DNA from: CAYZMH01 sp964479445
GTDB taxonomy: Bacteria > Bacteroidota > Bacteroidia > Bacteroidales > GCA-2748055
DNA: 53,133 bases
Direction: 5' to 3'
Assembly (NCBI GenBank): GCA_964479445.1
Contig: CAYZMH010000008.1
Coordinates: 1-53,133, forward strand
The translations under genes were made by a program, and so were the position numbers. The notes below the pieces were generated by a model that did not search any database, had not been told where the DNA came from, and saw nothing but the letters and a program-made list of their open reading frames with translations. Below, piece by piece: positions 42,556-51,042 of the stretch. Within the stretch, counting starts at the first letter, position 1. The number at the start of each line of letters is the position of its first letter.

Positions 42556-43515
42556 TCATTTAATTTTCAGGTTATTTCCCGGGTTCTGCTGATTCGGAAT
42601 ACCGGAATCGGTATATATTTTCCAATAATTGTGAATGCGGTTCATCAGCGGGCGGCTCTTCTCCAGGTAGAGGTACCGGCCCGCCCTTACAGCGGTTTCC
42701 AGTTTATCATTCATCTCCTTGTCAATGGAGGCATCGATATGATCTGTAAGGGTCTTTGGATAGCTGTTTTTTGTGAGTCCGGACACCTGCTGCCGAAGCA
42801 GGAAGAGATCCCTGTGATCTCCCAGGTCACCCGATACTTTCTTAAGGGTTCCTGCATAGCCCCTGATGATCTCCGGAAAGACCGGTTTGAGGATCTGCAT
42901 GTGGTACATCAGGTATTTTGATTTTTTTCTCAGGTTATGGATCATCTCCTCATCGGCTTCACCCAGGCAGACCGCGAAGTGTTGTTTCCACTTTTTATGG
43001 GTTCGCACCAGTCCGGGCAGGATCACCTCAAAATTCTCCGAAGAAAAGCTGAACAGGTTGATCTTTTTTCTCGCCTCCCCGATCTCTTTTTCGATCTGCT
43101 GAAACACCTTCTTATCTTTTTTCAGTTCATTCAGTGCCACATCCCTGGAACGGACAAGTGAACCGGATAGTTCGGAATAGACCCGGGAGATTTTATCATC
43201 AATCTCCCTGCTGCGGAGGTATTCCAGGGAGTGAACCAGTGCCTCATAATCACGCGTTTCTGAAAGCAACCTGCTCATATCCCTGAACCGGTGATTCTCC
43301 CGGTAATAGGCACTGTATCCGATATCATCGCGGATGAGTCTGAGCACCGCCCTAACCCGCTTACAACTTTTCCTTACCTCGTGCACAGCTTCATGATCGA
43401 TCTCCTCCACGGGTTGTATTAGGTGAATGATGTAGTCCATCTGATGGTACATCAGTTCCATAACATTCCCTGTTACAGGTAGCTGCCGGCTTATTTTAAA
43501 AGATGGACTGCCCAT
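42556..43515 (-). CDS. CHAD domain protein
   Basis: The 319-residue protein is an all-helical CHAD domain with its repeated basic His/Arg helices: HEAVHEVRKSCKRVRAVLRL, RFRDMSRLLSETRDYEAL and EEMIHNLRKKSKYLMYHMQI, LGDHRDLFLL. Such conserved basic residues line a channel that binds polyphosphate in studied members. No CYTH domain is fused. It is the first gene of a two-gene minus-strand unit. The 171 bp to the plus-strand DUF6452 start form a divergent promoter region. Confidence 0.9.
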   Translation of the reverse strand: MGSPSFKISRQLPVTGNVMELMYHQMDYIIHLIQPVEEIDHEAVHEVRKSCKRVRAVLRLIRDDIGYSAYYRENHRFRDMSRLLSETRDYEALVHSLEYLRSREIDDKISRVYSELSGSLVRSRDVALNELKKDKKVFQQIEKEIGEARKKINLFSFSSENFEVILPGLVRTHKKWKQHFAVCLGEADEEMIHNLRKKSKYLMYHMQILKPVFPEIIRGYAGTLKKVSGDLGDHRDLFLLRQQVSGLTKNSYPKTLTDHIDASIDKEMNDKLETAVRAGRYLYLEKSRPLMNRIHNYWKIYTDSGIPNQQNPGNNLKIK

Positions 43516-43674
43516 AGGTCAAGAATATTCCTTACACCAACAAGTTATTAAAAAATTTGATTTCTCTAACTATGTAACCCGATCATCCCTTTCTGCTTTA
43601 CCCCCTTTTTACCTGCAGCCCTTATTTCACAAAAGAAATACATGGTGTATGGACAGGCTCTCCTCCCTGTTTTG

Positions 43675-43682
43675 TATCTTTG
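43675..43682 (+). promoter_or_regulatory. Bacteroidota -7 promoter box (TATCTTTG) abutting the DUF6452 start
   Basis: An exact TAnnTTTG match ending 4 bp before the ATG at 43687. It excludes the longer in-frame start at 43642 and implies a leaderless or nearly leaderless transcript. Confidence 0.65.
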
Positions 43683-43686
43683 GTCT

Positions 43687-44160
43687 ATGAAGTTACTCGG
43701 AACGACCCTGGGGGTGATCCTTTTTTTAATCGCTTCGTGCTCGAACCTGGAGCTATGCGATGAAAATACCGTCGCACCCCTGAAAGCCGGTTTCTACGTG
43801 GAGGGTACCATGCCCGCTTCCGATAGTGTGGTAACCGGTTTAACAGTGCATGTAACCAGGGGGGAGCAGCCCGACAGCATGCTTTACGATTCGGTACAGG
43901 TCAGCTCCCTGGAGCTTCCGCTGGACCCGATGAATGATCAGACCTCATTCACCCTGACCCATGAACAGACCAGCGATACCCTTACCGTCCACTACCGTCG
44001 TTCGGTATACCTTTACTCATATGAATGCGGTTTCGCCCACAGTTTCACCCTGGACTCCCTGGTATTTAGGGGGGAGCTGATACAGGGGGCTGAGATCATC
44101 CGCCCGGAAGTGGATTTAGAAATGATCGAAGATGAAAAAAACATACGTCTATTTCTTTAG
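43687..44160 (+). CDS. DUF6452 family lipoprotein
   Basis: With the ATG at 43687 the 157-residue protein starts with an ideal lipoprotein signal (MKLLGTTLGVILFLIASC, Cys18). The longer frame from 43642 would bury it. The mature part is a beta-rich domain with a conserved-looking Cys near the start (LELCDENTVAPLKAGFY) and another at YSYECGFAHSF, probably disulfide-linked. The pattern and its downstream neighbour match DUF6452, a Bacteroidota-specific family of unknown function. It overlaps the DUF6048 gene by 29 nt. Confidence 0.75.
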   Translation: MKLLGTTLGVILFLIASCSNLELCDENTVAPLKAGFYVEGTMPASDSVVTGLTVHVTRGEQPDSMLYDSVQVSSLELPLDPMNDQTSFTLTHEQTSDTLTVHYRRSVYLYSYECGFAHSFTLDSLVFRGELIQGAEIIRPEVDLEMIEDEKNIRLFL

Positions 44161-44791
44161 TGTGATGCTTTTGTTGCTAGTGCAGAACAGCGATGCACAG
44201 GACACGTTGAGGACATACGGACTCAGGGTGGGTACCGACCTGGCACGGGCCGCGTACCTGTTTGTTGATCCCCCGGAGGCGGCTGCCGAGATCTCGGCCG
44301 ATTTCGAGGTGATCCGTAACCTCTACCCCACTGTTGAGGCCGGATACGGGAGGCAGAAGCTGGAACAGGAAATCTATACCTATCAATCCTCCGGTGCCTA
44401 TTTCCGTGCCGGGGTTGATTACAATTTCATACCTGCCCCTTCCCGGGATGTGCACCATATGATTTACGGAGGGGTACGGTACGGAATCGCACTTTTCAAC
44501 CACTCTGCATCCGATATCCTGATCGAGAATGATTTCTGGGGAGATTACGCGATCGATACCTATGAAAATTCCCTCACCGGAAACTGGTTTGAACTGGTGG
44601 GTGGGATTAAAACCGAGATCCTGCCCAACTTTTTCCTGGGCTGGTCGGTAAGATACCGTATGCTTTTGAATCCGGATATGGATCCTCAGGTGAAACCATT
44701 TTATATCCCCGGATTTGGAAACGGAACGGAAGATAATGCCCTGGGATTTACCTATACGGTTTCATACAAGATCCCTTTTTTTGAAAAATAA
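44132..44791 (+). CDS. DUF6048 family outer-membrane protein
   Basis: The 219-residue protein has a signal peptide (VYFFSVMLLLLVQNSDAQ) and a beta-barrel-like body: YGLRVGTDLARAAY, ISADFEVIRNLYPTVEAGYG, GAYFRAGVDYNFI, GVRYGIALFNHS, FFLGWSVRYRML and the final YTVSYKIPFFEK. The DLRVG start and the Glu-rich second strand fit DUF6048, which in Bacteroidota usually follows DUF6452, as here. It is probably an outer-membrane or periplasmic barrel. Function unknown. Confidence 0.78.
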   Translation: MKKTYVYFFSVMLLLLVQNSDAQDTLRTYGLRVGTDLARAAYLFVDPPEAAAEISADFEVIRNLYPTVEAGYGRQKLEQEIYTYQSSGAYFRAGVDYNFIPAPSRDVHHMIYGGVRYGIALFNHSASDILIENDFWGDYAIDTYENSLTGNWFELVGGIKTEILPNFFLGWSVRYRMLLNPDMDPQVKPFYIPGFGNGTEDNALGFTYTVSYKIPFFEK

Positions 44792-44831
44792 GTGTCTCAC
44801 CTGATGCGCGTATTGGAAAAAAACACTCAGA

Positions 44832-46124
44832 ATGACCCTCAAACCCTTTGAACGATTTCTCCACATTGAGATCAGCAGCAGCCAGATGCTTTTCTCCATG
44901 ACGATTATCGCACTGGTATGGGCCAATAGTCCGTTATCGGAGCTATATCATAGAATATGGAACTACAAGCTCACCATTGGCCTGGGTAATTATATGCTCT
45001 CCCAGACCCTGCTTCACTGGATCAATGACGGTCTTATGGCGATCTTTTTTTTTGTGATCGGACTGGAGATCAAGCGGGAGATCCTGACCGGGGAACTTAC
45101 AACCTTTAAAAAGTCGGCGCTTCCGATCTTTGCAGCTATCGGGGGAATGGCAGCTCCCGGGATCATTTTCCTGCTTCTCAATACGCACCCCGAAACCGCA
45201 CAGGGATGGGGGATTGTCATTGCAACCGATATCGCATTCTCCCTTGGGATTCTCCAGTTGCTTGGAAGAAGAGCCCCGTTGCCACTTAAGATATTCCTGA
45301 CCGTATTTGCCATTGCAGACGATATTGGTGCGGTGCTGGTTATTGCCATATTCTACAGTTCAGATATTTATACCAACCTTATACTCATCTCACTGGGTAT
45401 CTGGGCCGTTCTCATGGCCCTGGGATATTTCAGACTTTACTCCAGGTACCTGTTCTCTATAGGGGCCTTTGTGATGTGGATCCTGATGCTTAAATCGGGG
45501 ATCCATCCCACCATCGCAGGGGTTTTGATGGCCTTTACCATCCCGGTCAGGAAACGAAAGTTAGTCCTAAAGGCAAACCGCGAGATCCGGGATGCGCTCA
45601 CCCGGTTAGATAAACAGGAACCTGTTAACAAGAAAGGAATTCTCACCAAGGAGCAGTTGGAGGCTGTCAATGATATCGAAGAGTCTGCCTCCCTGATACA
45701 ATCCCCCTTGCAGCACCTGGAGAACAAACTTCACGGGTGGGTCTCACTCCTCATTATGCCGCTGTTCGCCCTGGCCAATGCCGGGGTTCCCATTACTCCG
45801 GAGATGTTTGACAGTTTCAGTTTTTCACTGGTCATTGCCGCATCCCTCTTTTTTGGCAAGGTGATCGGGGTCTCCTCCATGTCATACCTGGCGATTCGCA
45901 CCCGGATCGGTGAAATAACCGGTAACATGGGCTTCCGTCATATTTTCGGGGCTTCCTTTTTGGGAGGGGTAGGGTTCACCATGTCCCTTTTCATAGCCAA
46001 CCTGGCATTCCCGCAGAACCCTGTCTACCTGAATGCCGCCAAAGCTGGGATTATCATGGGATCATTTGTCTCAGGACTGGCCGGGTTCCTGGTCATTCGC
46101 AGCTTTTGTAAAGAGTCCGATTGA
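44832..46124 (+). CDS. nhaA: Na+/H+ antiporter NhaA
   Basis: The 430-residue inner-membrane protein has twelve hydrophobic segments and the NhaA hallmarks: FFFVIGLEIKREILTGEL, GWGIVIATDIAFSLGIL and the ion-binding pair Asp163/Asp164 in AIADDIGAVLVIA. The C-terminal HPWVSLLIMPLFALANAG-type segment is present as HGWVSLLIMPLFALANAG. It exports Na+ or Li+ for protons. The insert about 240-295 (RKRKLVLKANREIRDALTRL...) is a longer cytoplasmic loop common in Bacteroidota. It is likely monocistronic. Confidence 0.96.
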   Translation: MTLKPFERFLHIEISSSQMLFSMTIIALVWANSPLSELYHRIWNYKLTIGLGNYMLSQTLLHWINDGLMAIFFFVIGLEIKREILTGELTTFKKSALPIFAAIGGMAAPGIIFLLLNTHPETAQGWGIVIATDIAFSLGILQLLGRRAPLPLKIFLTVFAIADDIGAVLVIAIFYSSDIYTNLILISLGIWAVLMALGYFRLYSRYLFSIGAFVMWILMLKSGIHPTIAGVLMAFTIPVRKRKLVLKANREIRDALTRLDKQEPVNKKGILTKEQLEAVNDIEESASLIQSPLQHLENKLHGWVSLLIMPLFALANAGVPITPEMFDSFSFSLVIAASLFFGKVIGVSSMSYLAIRTRIGEITGNMGFRHIFGASFLGGVGFTMSLFIANLAFPQNPVYLNAAKAGIIMGSFVSGLAGFLVIRSFCKESD

Positions 46125-46143
46125 TAACACAGATAAATTTTTG

Positions 46144-46151
46144 TATTCTTG
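46144..46151 (+). promoter_or_regulatory. Candidate -7 box of the aldo/keto reductase operon
   Basis: TATTCTTG, one mismatch from TAnnTTTG, lies 25 bp before the ATG at 46177 and supports that start over the longer in-frame one at 46033, which would overlap nhaA. Confidence 0.5.
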
Positions 46152-46176
46152 TTACACACTAAAAACATTAATAACC

Positions 46177-47166
46177 ATGCAATACCAGGCCGACCCGACA
46201 CGTTATGATCAGTTTTCCTACAACCGCTGCGGAAGAAGCGGATTGCTGCTGCCTCCATTATCCCTGGGATTGTGGCACAATTTCGGGGGTGTGGATGTCT
46301 TTTCCAATTCGCGTGCCATTGTACTGCACGCTTTTGACCGTGGAATCACGCATTTTGACCTGGCCAACAATTATGGTCCGCCCTACGGAAGCGCGGAAGA
46401 GAATTTCGGCCGGATTCTGAAAAAAGACCTCCATGGCTACCGCGACGAGCTTATAATCTCGACCAAGGCAGGCTATGACATGTGGCCCGGACCCTATGGC
46501 ATCAACGGGAGCCGGAAATACCTGACCGCCAGCTTAGATCAGAGTCTGAAACGCATGGGACTGGAGTACGTGGATATTTTCTATTCCCACCGGCCCGATC
46601 CCGAAACCCCGGTAGAAGAGACCATGGGAGCCCTGGATACGGCTGTAAAACAGGGTAAAGCGCTATATGCAGGGATATCCAATTACTCCCCGGAGCAAAC
46701 CCGGAGAGCTGCAGAGGTCCTGGAGGAACTGGGAACCCCCTGCCTGATCCATCAACCCAAGTACAATATGTTTGCCAGGGACATTGAAAACGGACTGCTG
46801 CCGGTACTCAAAGAGAAAGGGATCGGATGCATTCCTTTCAGTCCGCTTGCCCAGGGCCTGCTCACCGATAAATACCTGGACGGCATTCCACCGCAATCGC
46901 GTGCAGGCAAGAAGCATGGTCTGCTTAAAAAGGAGGAGATTACCCCGGAACGGGTCGATCAGGTAAGGAAGCTTAACGAGCTGGCGCAGAAACGGGGACA
47001 GACACTGGCTCAGCTTGCCCTGGCCTGGATTCACCGGCACCCGGAAGTCACCTCGGTACTGATTGGTGCCAGCAGCCTGGAGCAGCTGGACAATAACCTG
47101 CAGACACTGGATAACATGGAACTATCCCCGGAGGAGCTGGAGATCATTGAAACCATTCTTAAATGA
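46177..47166 (+). CDS. Aldo/keto reductase (YghZ/Gpr-like)
   Basis: The ATG at 46177 gives 329 residues. Catalytic tetrad contexts are present: Asp in HFDLANNYGP (with Tyr), Lys in ISTKAGYDMWPGPYG and His in IFYSHRPDPETP. The MWPGPYG and GSRKYLTASLDQSLKRMG blocks are typical of the L-glyceraldehyde 3-phosphate reductase group (YghZ, AKR14). NADPH is bound by the C-terminal VLIGASSLEQLDNNL. It detoxifies or reduces small aldehydes. Its stop overlaps the next gene (ATGA at 47163-47166). Confidence 0.93.
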   Translation: MQYQADPTRYDQFSYNRCGRSGLLLPPLSLGLWHNFGGVDVFSNSRAIVLHAFDRGITHFDLANNYGPPYGSAEENFGRILKKDLHGYRDELIISTKAGYDMWPGPYGINGSRKYLTASLDQSLKRMGLEYVDIFYSHRPDPETPVEETMGALDTAVKQGKALYAGISNYSPEQTRRAAEVLEELGTPCLIHQPKYNMFARDIENGLLPVLKEKGIGCIPFSPLAQGLLTDKYLDGIPPQSRAGKKHGLLKKEEITPERVDQVRKLNELAQKRGQTLAQLALAWIHRHPEVTSVLIGASSLEQLDNNLQTLDNMELSPEELEIIETILK

Positions 47167-48182
47167 CTTCATCCACTGTCCGATGGGGTATACTGGGCTG
47201 CGGGAATATTGCCCACAAATTCGCAGCCGGATTGCAGGCCGTGGACCATGCTAACAGTTATGCTGCCGCTTCGCGGTCATTTGAACGAGCTGTAGCTTTT
47301 GCAGAACGGCACCGCTTTGAACGCGCCTACGGAAGTTACCGGGAGCTGGTGGAAGACCCCGACCTGGATATTGTATATATCGCCACACCGCACACCTATC
47401 ATTATGCCCATGCCCGGCTCTGCCTGGAGCACGGTAAAGCGGTACTGTGCGAAAAACCGTTTACCATGAACCGCGGGCAACTTGACTACCTGGTATCCCT
47501 TGCCCGGGAACGCGGGATTTTCATGATGGAGGCTTTATGGAGCCGTTTCCTGCCGGGCATCCTGCGCGTGAAGGAGTTGCTGGAGGAGGGATTGCTGGGA
47601 AAGATCGTGGGGATGGATGCCGACTTTGGGATCAGGGCTCCCTACGATCCCAAATCGAGGTTGTACGACCCATACCTGGGGGGAGGTGCCCTGCTGGACA
47701 TCGGGATCTATCCGGTTTTTTTGAGCCTGTTTCTTTTCGGACTTCCCCATTCCCATAAAGCCCTGTCAAGCCTCAACGGGCATCGAAATGATCTCTCCAC
47801 CTCGGTGATCTTCCAGTACGCGAACGGTCTGCTTACCAATTTACGCAGCACCATCCTGGCCGACACCCTGGTGGAAGCGACTATCTTCGGCGAGCTGGGC
47901 ACCCTTACTATTAACAGGCTCTGGTTCACTCCCACCCCGGTCACGGTGCAGCTAACCGGTAAAAAGAAAGAAATTTTAAAATTCCCGCCGCTGGTAAACG
48001 GGTACGAATATGAAGCGATGGAAGCGACTCAGTGTATGCTGTCGGGTCAGACCGAGAGCTCCGTCATACCCCATTCTTTCAGCCTGGAGCTCATGGAACT
48101 GTTGGACGGGATCCGCCGGGAGACCGGGATTAGTTACCCCCCGGAAGTGGAATCGATCGAATATCCCTATGGAGGTATTTAA
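47163..48182 (+). CDS. Gfo/Idh/MocA family oxidoreductase
   Basis: The 339-residue protein has an N-terminal Rossmann fold (WGILGCGNIAHKFAAGL) and the family's VYIATPHTYHYAHAR and VLCEKPFTMN, with the catalytic Lys in EKP. The C-terminal sheet domain has GGGALLDIGIYPVFLSL. It is cytoplasmic with no Tat signal, NAD(P)-dependent, and probably acts on a sugar or dihydrodiol (the trans-1,2-dihydrobenzene-diol dehydrogenase-like group is similar). It is translationally coupled to the aldo/keto reductase, so the two may act in one sugar or aldehyde route. Confidence 0.9.
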   Translation: MTSSTVRWGILGCGNIAHKFAAGLQAVDHANSYAAASRSFERAVAFAERHRFERAYGSYRELVEDPDLDIVYIATPHTYHYAHARLCLEHGKAVLCEKPFTMNRGQLDYLVSLARERGIFMMEALWSRFLPGILRVKELLEEGLLGKIVGMDADFGIRAPYDPKSRLYDPYLGGGALLDIGIYPVFLSLFLFGLPHSHKALSSLNGHRNDLSTSVIFQYANGLLTNLRSTILADTLVEATIFGELGTLTINRLWFTPTPVTVQLTGKKKEILKFPPLVNGYEYEAMEATQCMLSGQTESSVIPHSFSLELMELLDGIRRETGISYPPEVESIEYPYGGI

Positions 48183-48369
48183 CACGTGAGAAGTACCTTA
48201 TGCCCGCGGGAGTGCATTTAATGAATCAGTTTCGTTCCCGGTTTTCAGCGCGGTGCCGGTAAATGCCCTTCGGGAGGACAGGCATAGTTCCCGTTTGCCC
48301 GGCGATTGGTTTTTTGGAAGGGATTCATTCGCTGCCTGGCTGGTTATCTCCAGGGAGCAGTTGTTTCGG

Positions 48370-49854
48370 TCAGCTCTGTTTTGCAATCTTAAGAAAGTTC
48401 TCGTACGCATCATCCCAAATCTCCGTTTCTCTCGGCTCATAGGTTTTCAGCCCAAATGAATTTCGTACGATCTTTCTCACATCTTCCAATCCGCCTATAT
48501 AGCCCATTCCGCTTGCCTGGATCAGGATATTTCCGATGGCTGTGGCTTCACCCGGACCGGTCACCACTTTCCTGCCCGTGGCATTGGCTGCAAACTGGCA
48601 CAGTAAATCATTCTTCGAACCACCCCCGATGATATAAATCACGCGGATTGAATTACCGGTTACCAGTTGCAGTTGTTCCACCACCATCCTGTATTTAAGA
48701 GCCAGTCCTTCCAGGATGGTACGGGTATAGTCGGAAACACTGCCGGGAGCTTTTTGTCCGGAATGCCTGCAAAACGTGTCGATTGCGGAAGGCATATCCA
48801 ATGGATTGTAAAAACCCGGGAAATCAGGATCTATATAGGCGGTAAATGGCGTAGCGTTTTCCGCCATGCTTACCAGCTCTTCGTAGGAATAATCCCGGTC
48901 GGTTTTTTCCCAGGAATTCCGGCACTGCTGTAAGAGCCACAGGCCCATAATGTTTTTAAGAAACCGGAAAGTGCCATCTGCCCCGCCTTCGTTGGTGAAA
49001 TTAAAAGTAAGGGACTGCTGGTTAATAATAGGGTTACGTGTCTCGACCCCCATCAGGGACCAGGTACCGGAGCTGATGTAAGCCCACTCCTCACCTTCCG
49101 CTGGAACAGAAGCTATCGCGGATGCGGTGTCATGGGAAGTCACCGCCATGACACTTATCCCTTCCACGTTGATCTTACGGCTGATGGTCCGGGTCAGTTC
49201 TCCGATCTTCGTTCCGGGTCTGACCACCTCGGGCATAATGCCTTTATTAATGCCCAGCTCCCTGAACAGGGAGGATTCCCAGTTCATTTTATGCGGATTA
49301 AACAGCTGGGAGGTGGTAGCAAAGGTAAATTCCGATTTGATCTCCCCTGAAAGCAGGTAATTGAGCAGATCGGGAATAAAGAGCAATTTATCGGCGATGC
49401 TGAGTACAGGATCATCTGCCATCTTCATAGCGTAGAGCTGGTAGAGTGTATTGAACTTCAGCATGGCGATACCGGTTGCCTCATATATTTTTTCCCGGCT
49501 CATTTTTTCCAGGAATACAGGCATAGCCGTCTCTGTCATGGGATCCCTGTAACCATAGGGTATCCTCAGGATGGAGCCATCCTTCCCGAGCAGTCCGAAA
49601 TCCACCCCCCAGGTATCGACGCCGACGCTCTCCGGGATGATATCGTAATCCTTAACCGTTGCGACAATAGCGGAAACCATCTCTTCATAGAACCCGAAAA
49701 TGTTCCAGTAATAGTGCTTATCGATGCGCAATTGCTTGGTGCGGAACCGACGGATCTCCTTGAGCACAAGCTTTTTCCGGTTCAGTAATGTACCGAGTAT
49801 GGCTCTTCCGCTTTCTGCTCCAAGGTCAAAGGCTAGAAAATGATGTTCAGGCAT
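48370..49854 (-). CDS. rhaB: Rhamnulokinase
   Basis: The 494-residue FGGY kinase has FLAFDLGAESGRAILG at the start (phosphate 1), GVDTWGVDFGLLG, the catalytic Asp242 in AVTSHDTASA, ISSGTWSLMG, NFTNEGGADG and the adenosine loop IGGGSKNDLLCQF. These are RhaB-specific blocks. It phosphorylates L-rhamnulose for the aldolase step. A class II aldolase fragment lies just upstream on the same strand, but no rhamnose isomerase or permease is in view. The 187 bp on its 3' side (48183-48369) shows nothing. Confidence 0.95.
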   Translation of the reverse strand: MPEHHFLAFDLGAESGRAILGTLLNRKKLVLKEIRRFRTKQLRIDKHYYWNIFGFYEEMVSAIVATVKDYDIIPESVGVDTWGVDFGLLGKDGSILRIPYGYRDPMTETAMPVFLEKMSREKIYEATGIAMLKFNTLYQLYAMKMADDPVLSIADKLLFIPDLLNYLLSGEIKSEFTFATTSQLFNPHKMNWESSLFRELGINKGIMPEVVRPGTKIGELTRTISRKINVEGISVMAVTSHDTASAIASVPAEGEEWAYISSGTWSLMGVETRNPIINQQSLTFNFTNEGGADGTFRFLKNIMGLWLLQQCRNSWEKTDRDYSYEELVSMAENATPFTAYIDPDFPGFYNPLDMPSAIDTFCRHSGQKAPGSVSDYTRTILEGLALKYRMVVEQLQLVTGNSIRVIYIIGGGSKNDLLCQFAANATGRKVVTGPGEATAIGNILIQASGMGYIGGLEDVRKIVRNSFGLKTYEPRETEIWDDAYENFLKIAKQS

Positions 49855-49860
49855 AGCAGC

Positions 49861-50031
49861 TCATTTTTCAGGATAAAACTTCTCTTTCAGCTCACTCAAT
49901 TGCTTATCCGAAAGTCCTTCGGGCTCAAAACCGGCCTGTTTTACCATGAAAAATATACGGGCCGATTTGGACATGATATCGATCTTATCAAACGCGTCCA
50001 GTACATCTTCTCCCACTGCAAAGGGATCATT
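49861..50031 (-). pseudogene. C-terminal fragment of a class II aldolase (FucA/RhaD-like)
   Basis: On the minus strand 56 residues are open from 50031 to TGA at 49861-49863, with a stop codon just before (50032-50034) and no start codon at the head. The sequence (GEDVLDAFDKIDIMSKSA, VKQAGFEPEGLSDKQL, ELKEKF) is the C-terminal helix pair of class II aldolase/adducin proteins such as L-fuculose- or rhamnulose-phosphate aldolases. The catalytic domain is gone; 50035-50137 shows no more of it. It ends 6 nt before rhaB, consistent with a former aldolase-kinase operon. Confidence 0.65.
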
Positions 50032-50137
50032 CTATATCTTAGTACCATCCGTAATTCCCCTTCCTGTGTCGTATATTTATTTAATCCAATCATTTAGCAA
50101 TACCAATCAGATTCGATACCACCTTATCATGAACCCG

Positions 50138-50857
50138 TCAGAATATCCCATATACCGCCTGATCACGGGTATTGCAATAGATAGACGAGTAGATCTTCAT
50201 CTCCGGCTTATTGGTGTCAAACCTGCGCTCCAGGTGCAGCATCGGTTCACCCGACTTCATGCGAAGATAAGTACTTAATTGGTTATCTGCCAGAATCGCC
50301 CTGAGTTTTTGTTCACCGCCGATAATCTCTATCCCGTACTCCCTCCTGAGGATATCAAAGAGAGACCGGTTTTCAAAAGAACGAACGGTAAAGCGTGGCA
50401 GGTTAATGTTGGGCAGGTAGTTCACATCATAGAAAATGGGGCGGTCATTGAAATACCTGATGCGCTCCATATGAATGCAGCCGGCCATCTTCTCCGCCTC
50501 ACTCAGGGTAAACATAAAAGGCTCCGGCCACGGCTTTACCTCTGGCTTTATCAAGATCTCACTGCGCACATTTTTTTGTCCGAGAGCACTGGTAGTCCCG
50601 GCAATAGAGAGGATTCCGATTCCCTTGGGCAACTTGTAAACGATGCTGCCCTTTCCCTGGTGTTTCCTGATAAACCCGTCCCTGACCAGTACCTCCAGGG
50701 CCTGCCTCACCGTGGGACGGGTCACCTTATATAGGTCGCACAGTGCATTCTCAGAAGGCAACATATCCCCCTCCTTGTAAACCCCATTCACTATCTGTTT
50801 GCGGAGATCTTCGTATAACTTTTTATAGAAGGGAAGCCGATTTCCGGTTGTATTCAT
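50138..50857 (-). CDS. GntR/HutC-family regulator with UTRA domain
   Basis: The 239-residue protein has an N-terminal winged helix (FYKKLYEDLRKQIVNGVYKEGDMLPSE; VTRPTVRQALEVLVRDGFIRK) and a C-terminal UTRA effector domain (ERIRYFNDRPIFYDVNYLP, SLFDILRREYGIEIIGGEQ, PMLHLERRF). Such repressors bind sugars, sugar phosphates or amino-acid derivatives. It is divergent from the E2 gene, with three related inverted-repeat sites between them, and lies upstream of the rhaB region on the same strand. It could control either side. Confidence 0.93.
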   Translation of the reverse strand: MNTTGNRLPFYKKLYEDLRKQIVNGVYKEGDMLPSENALCDLYKVTRPTVRQALEVLVRDGFIRKHQGKGSIVYKLPKGIGILSIAGTTSALGQKNVRSEILIKPEVKPWPEPFMFTLSEAEKMAGCIHMERIRYFNDRPIFYDVNYLPNINLPRFTVRSFENRSLFDILRREYGIEIIGGEQKLRAILADNQLSTYLRMKSGEPMLHLERRFDTNKPEMKIYSSIYCNTRDQAVYGIF

Positions 50858-50887
50858 GGTTCTGCACTTCTTAGTTTAACTGCCTTA

Positions 50888-50901
50888 CTTGTTAATACAA
50901 G
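50888..50901. promoter_or_regulatory. GntR-type operator candidate 1
   Basis: CTTGTTAATACAAG is an inverted repeat (CTTGT-taat-ACAAG) 31 bp upstream of the regulator start. Its reverse complement matches site 3 at 13 of 15 positions. Confidence 0.6.
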
Positions 50902-50954
50902 CAATTGCAAACTATAAAATAAAACTTTAATATCCGAAGAAAACGAGCAAAAAT

Positions 50955-50968
50955 CTTGTTAATAATAA
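50955..50968. promoter_or_regulatory. GntR-type operator candidate 2 (half-conserved)
   Basis: CTTGTTAATAATAA repeats the first ten bases of site 1 but lacks the second arm. It lies midway between the divergent genes. Confidence 0.35.
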
Positions 50969-50988
50969 AAATATCTCTTTTCTTTGGT

Positions 50989-51010
50989 GTAACATGTATT
51001 TACAAGTTAC
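50989..51010. promoter_or_regulatory. GntR-type operator candidate 3
   Basis: A 22-bp imperfect palindrome has ends GTAAC/GTTAC and core TGTAttTACA, 32 bp before the E2 ATG and just after a TTTCTTTG -7-like box. A repressor here would control E2. Confidence 0.6.
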
Positions 51011-51042
51011 GTTTATAAACTCATTCAAATAAACCTTACACT

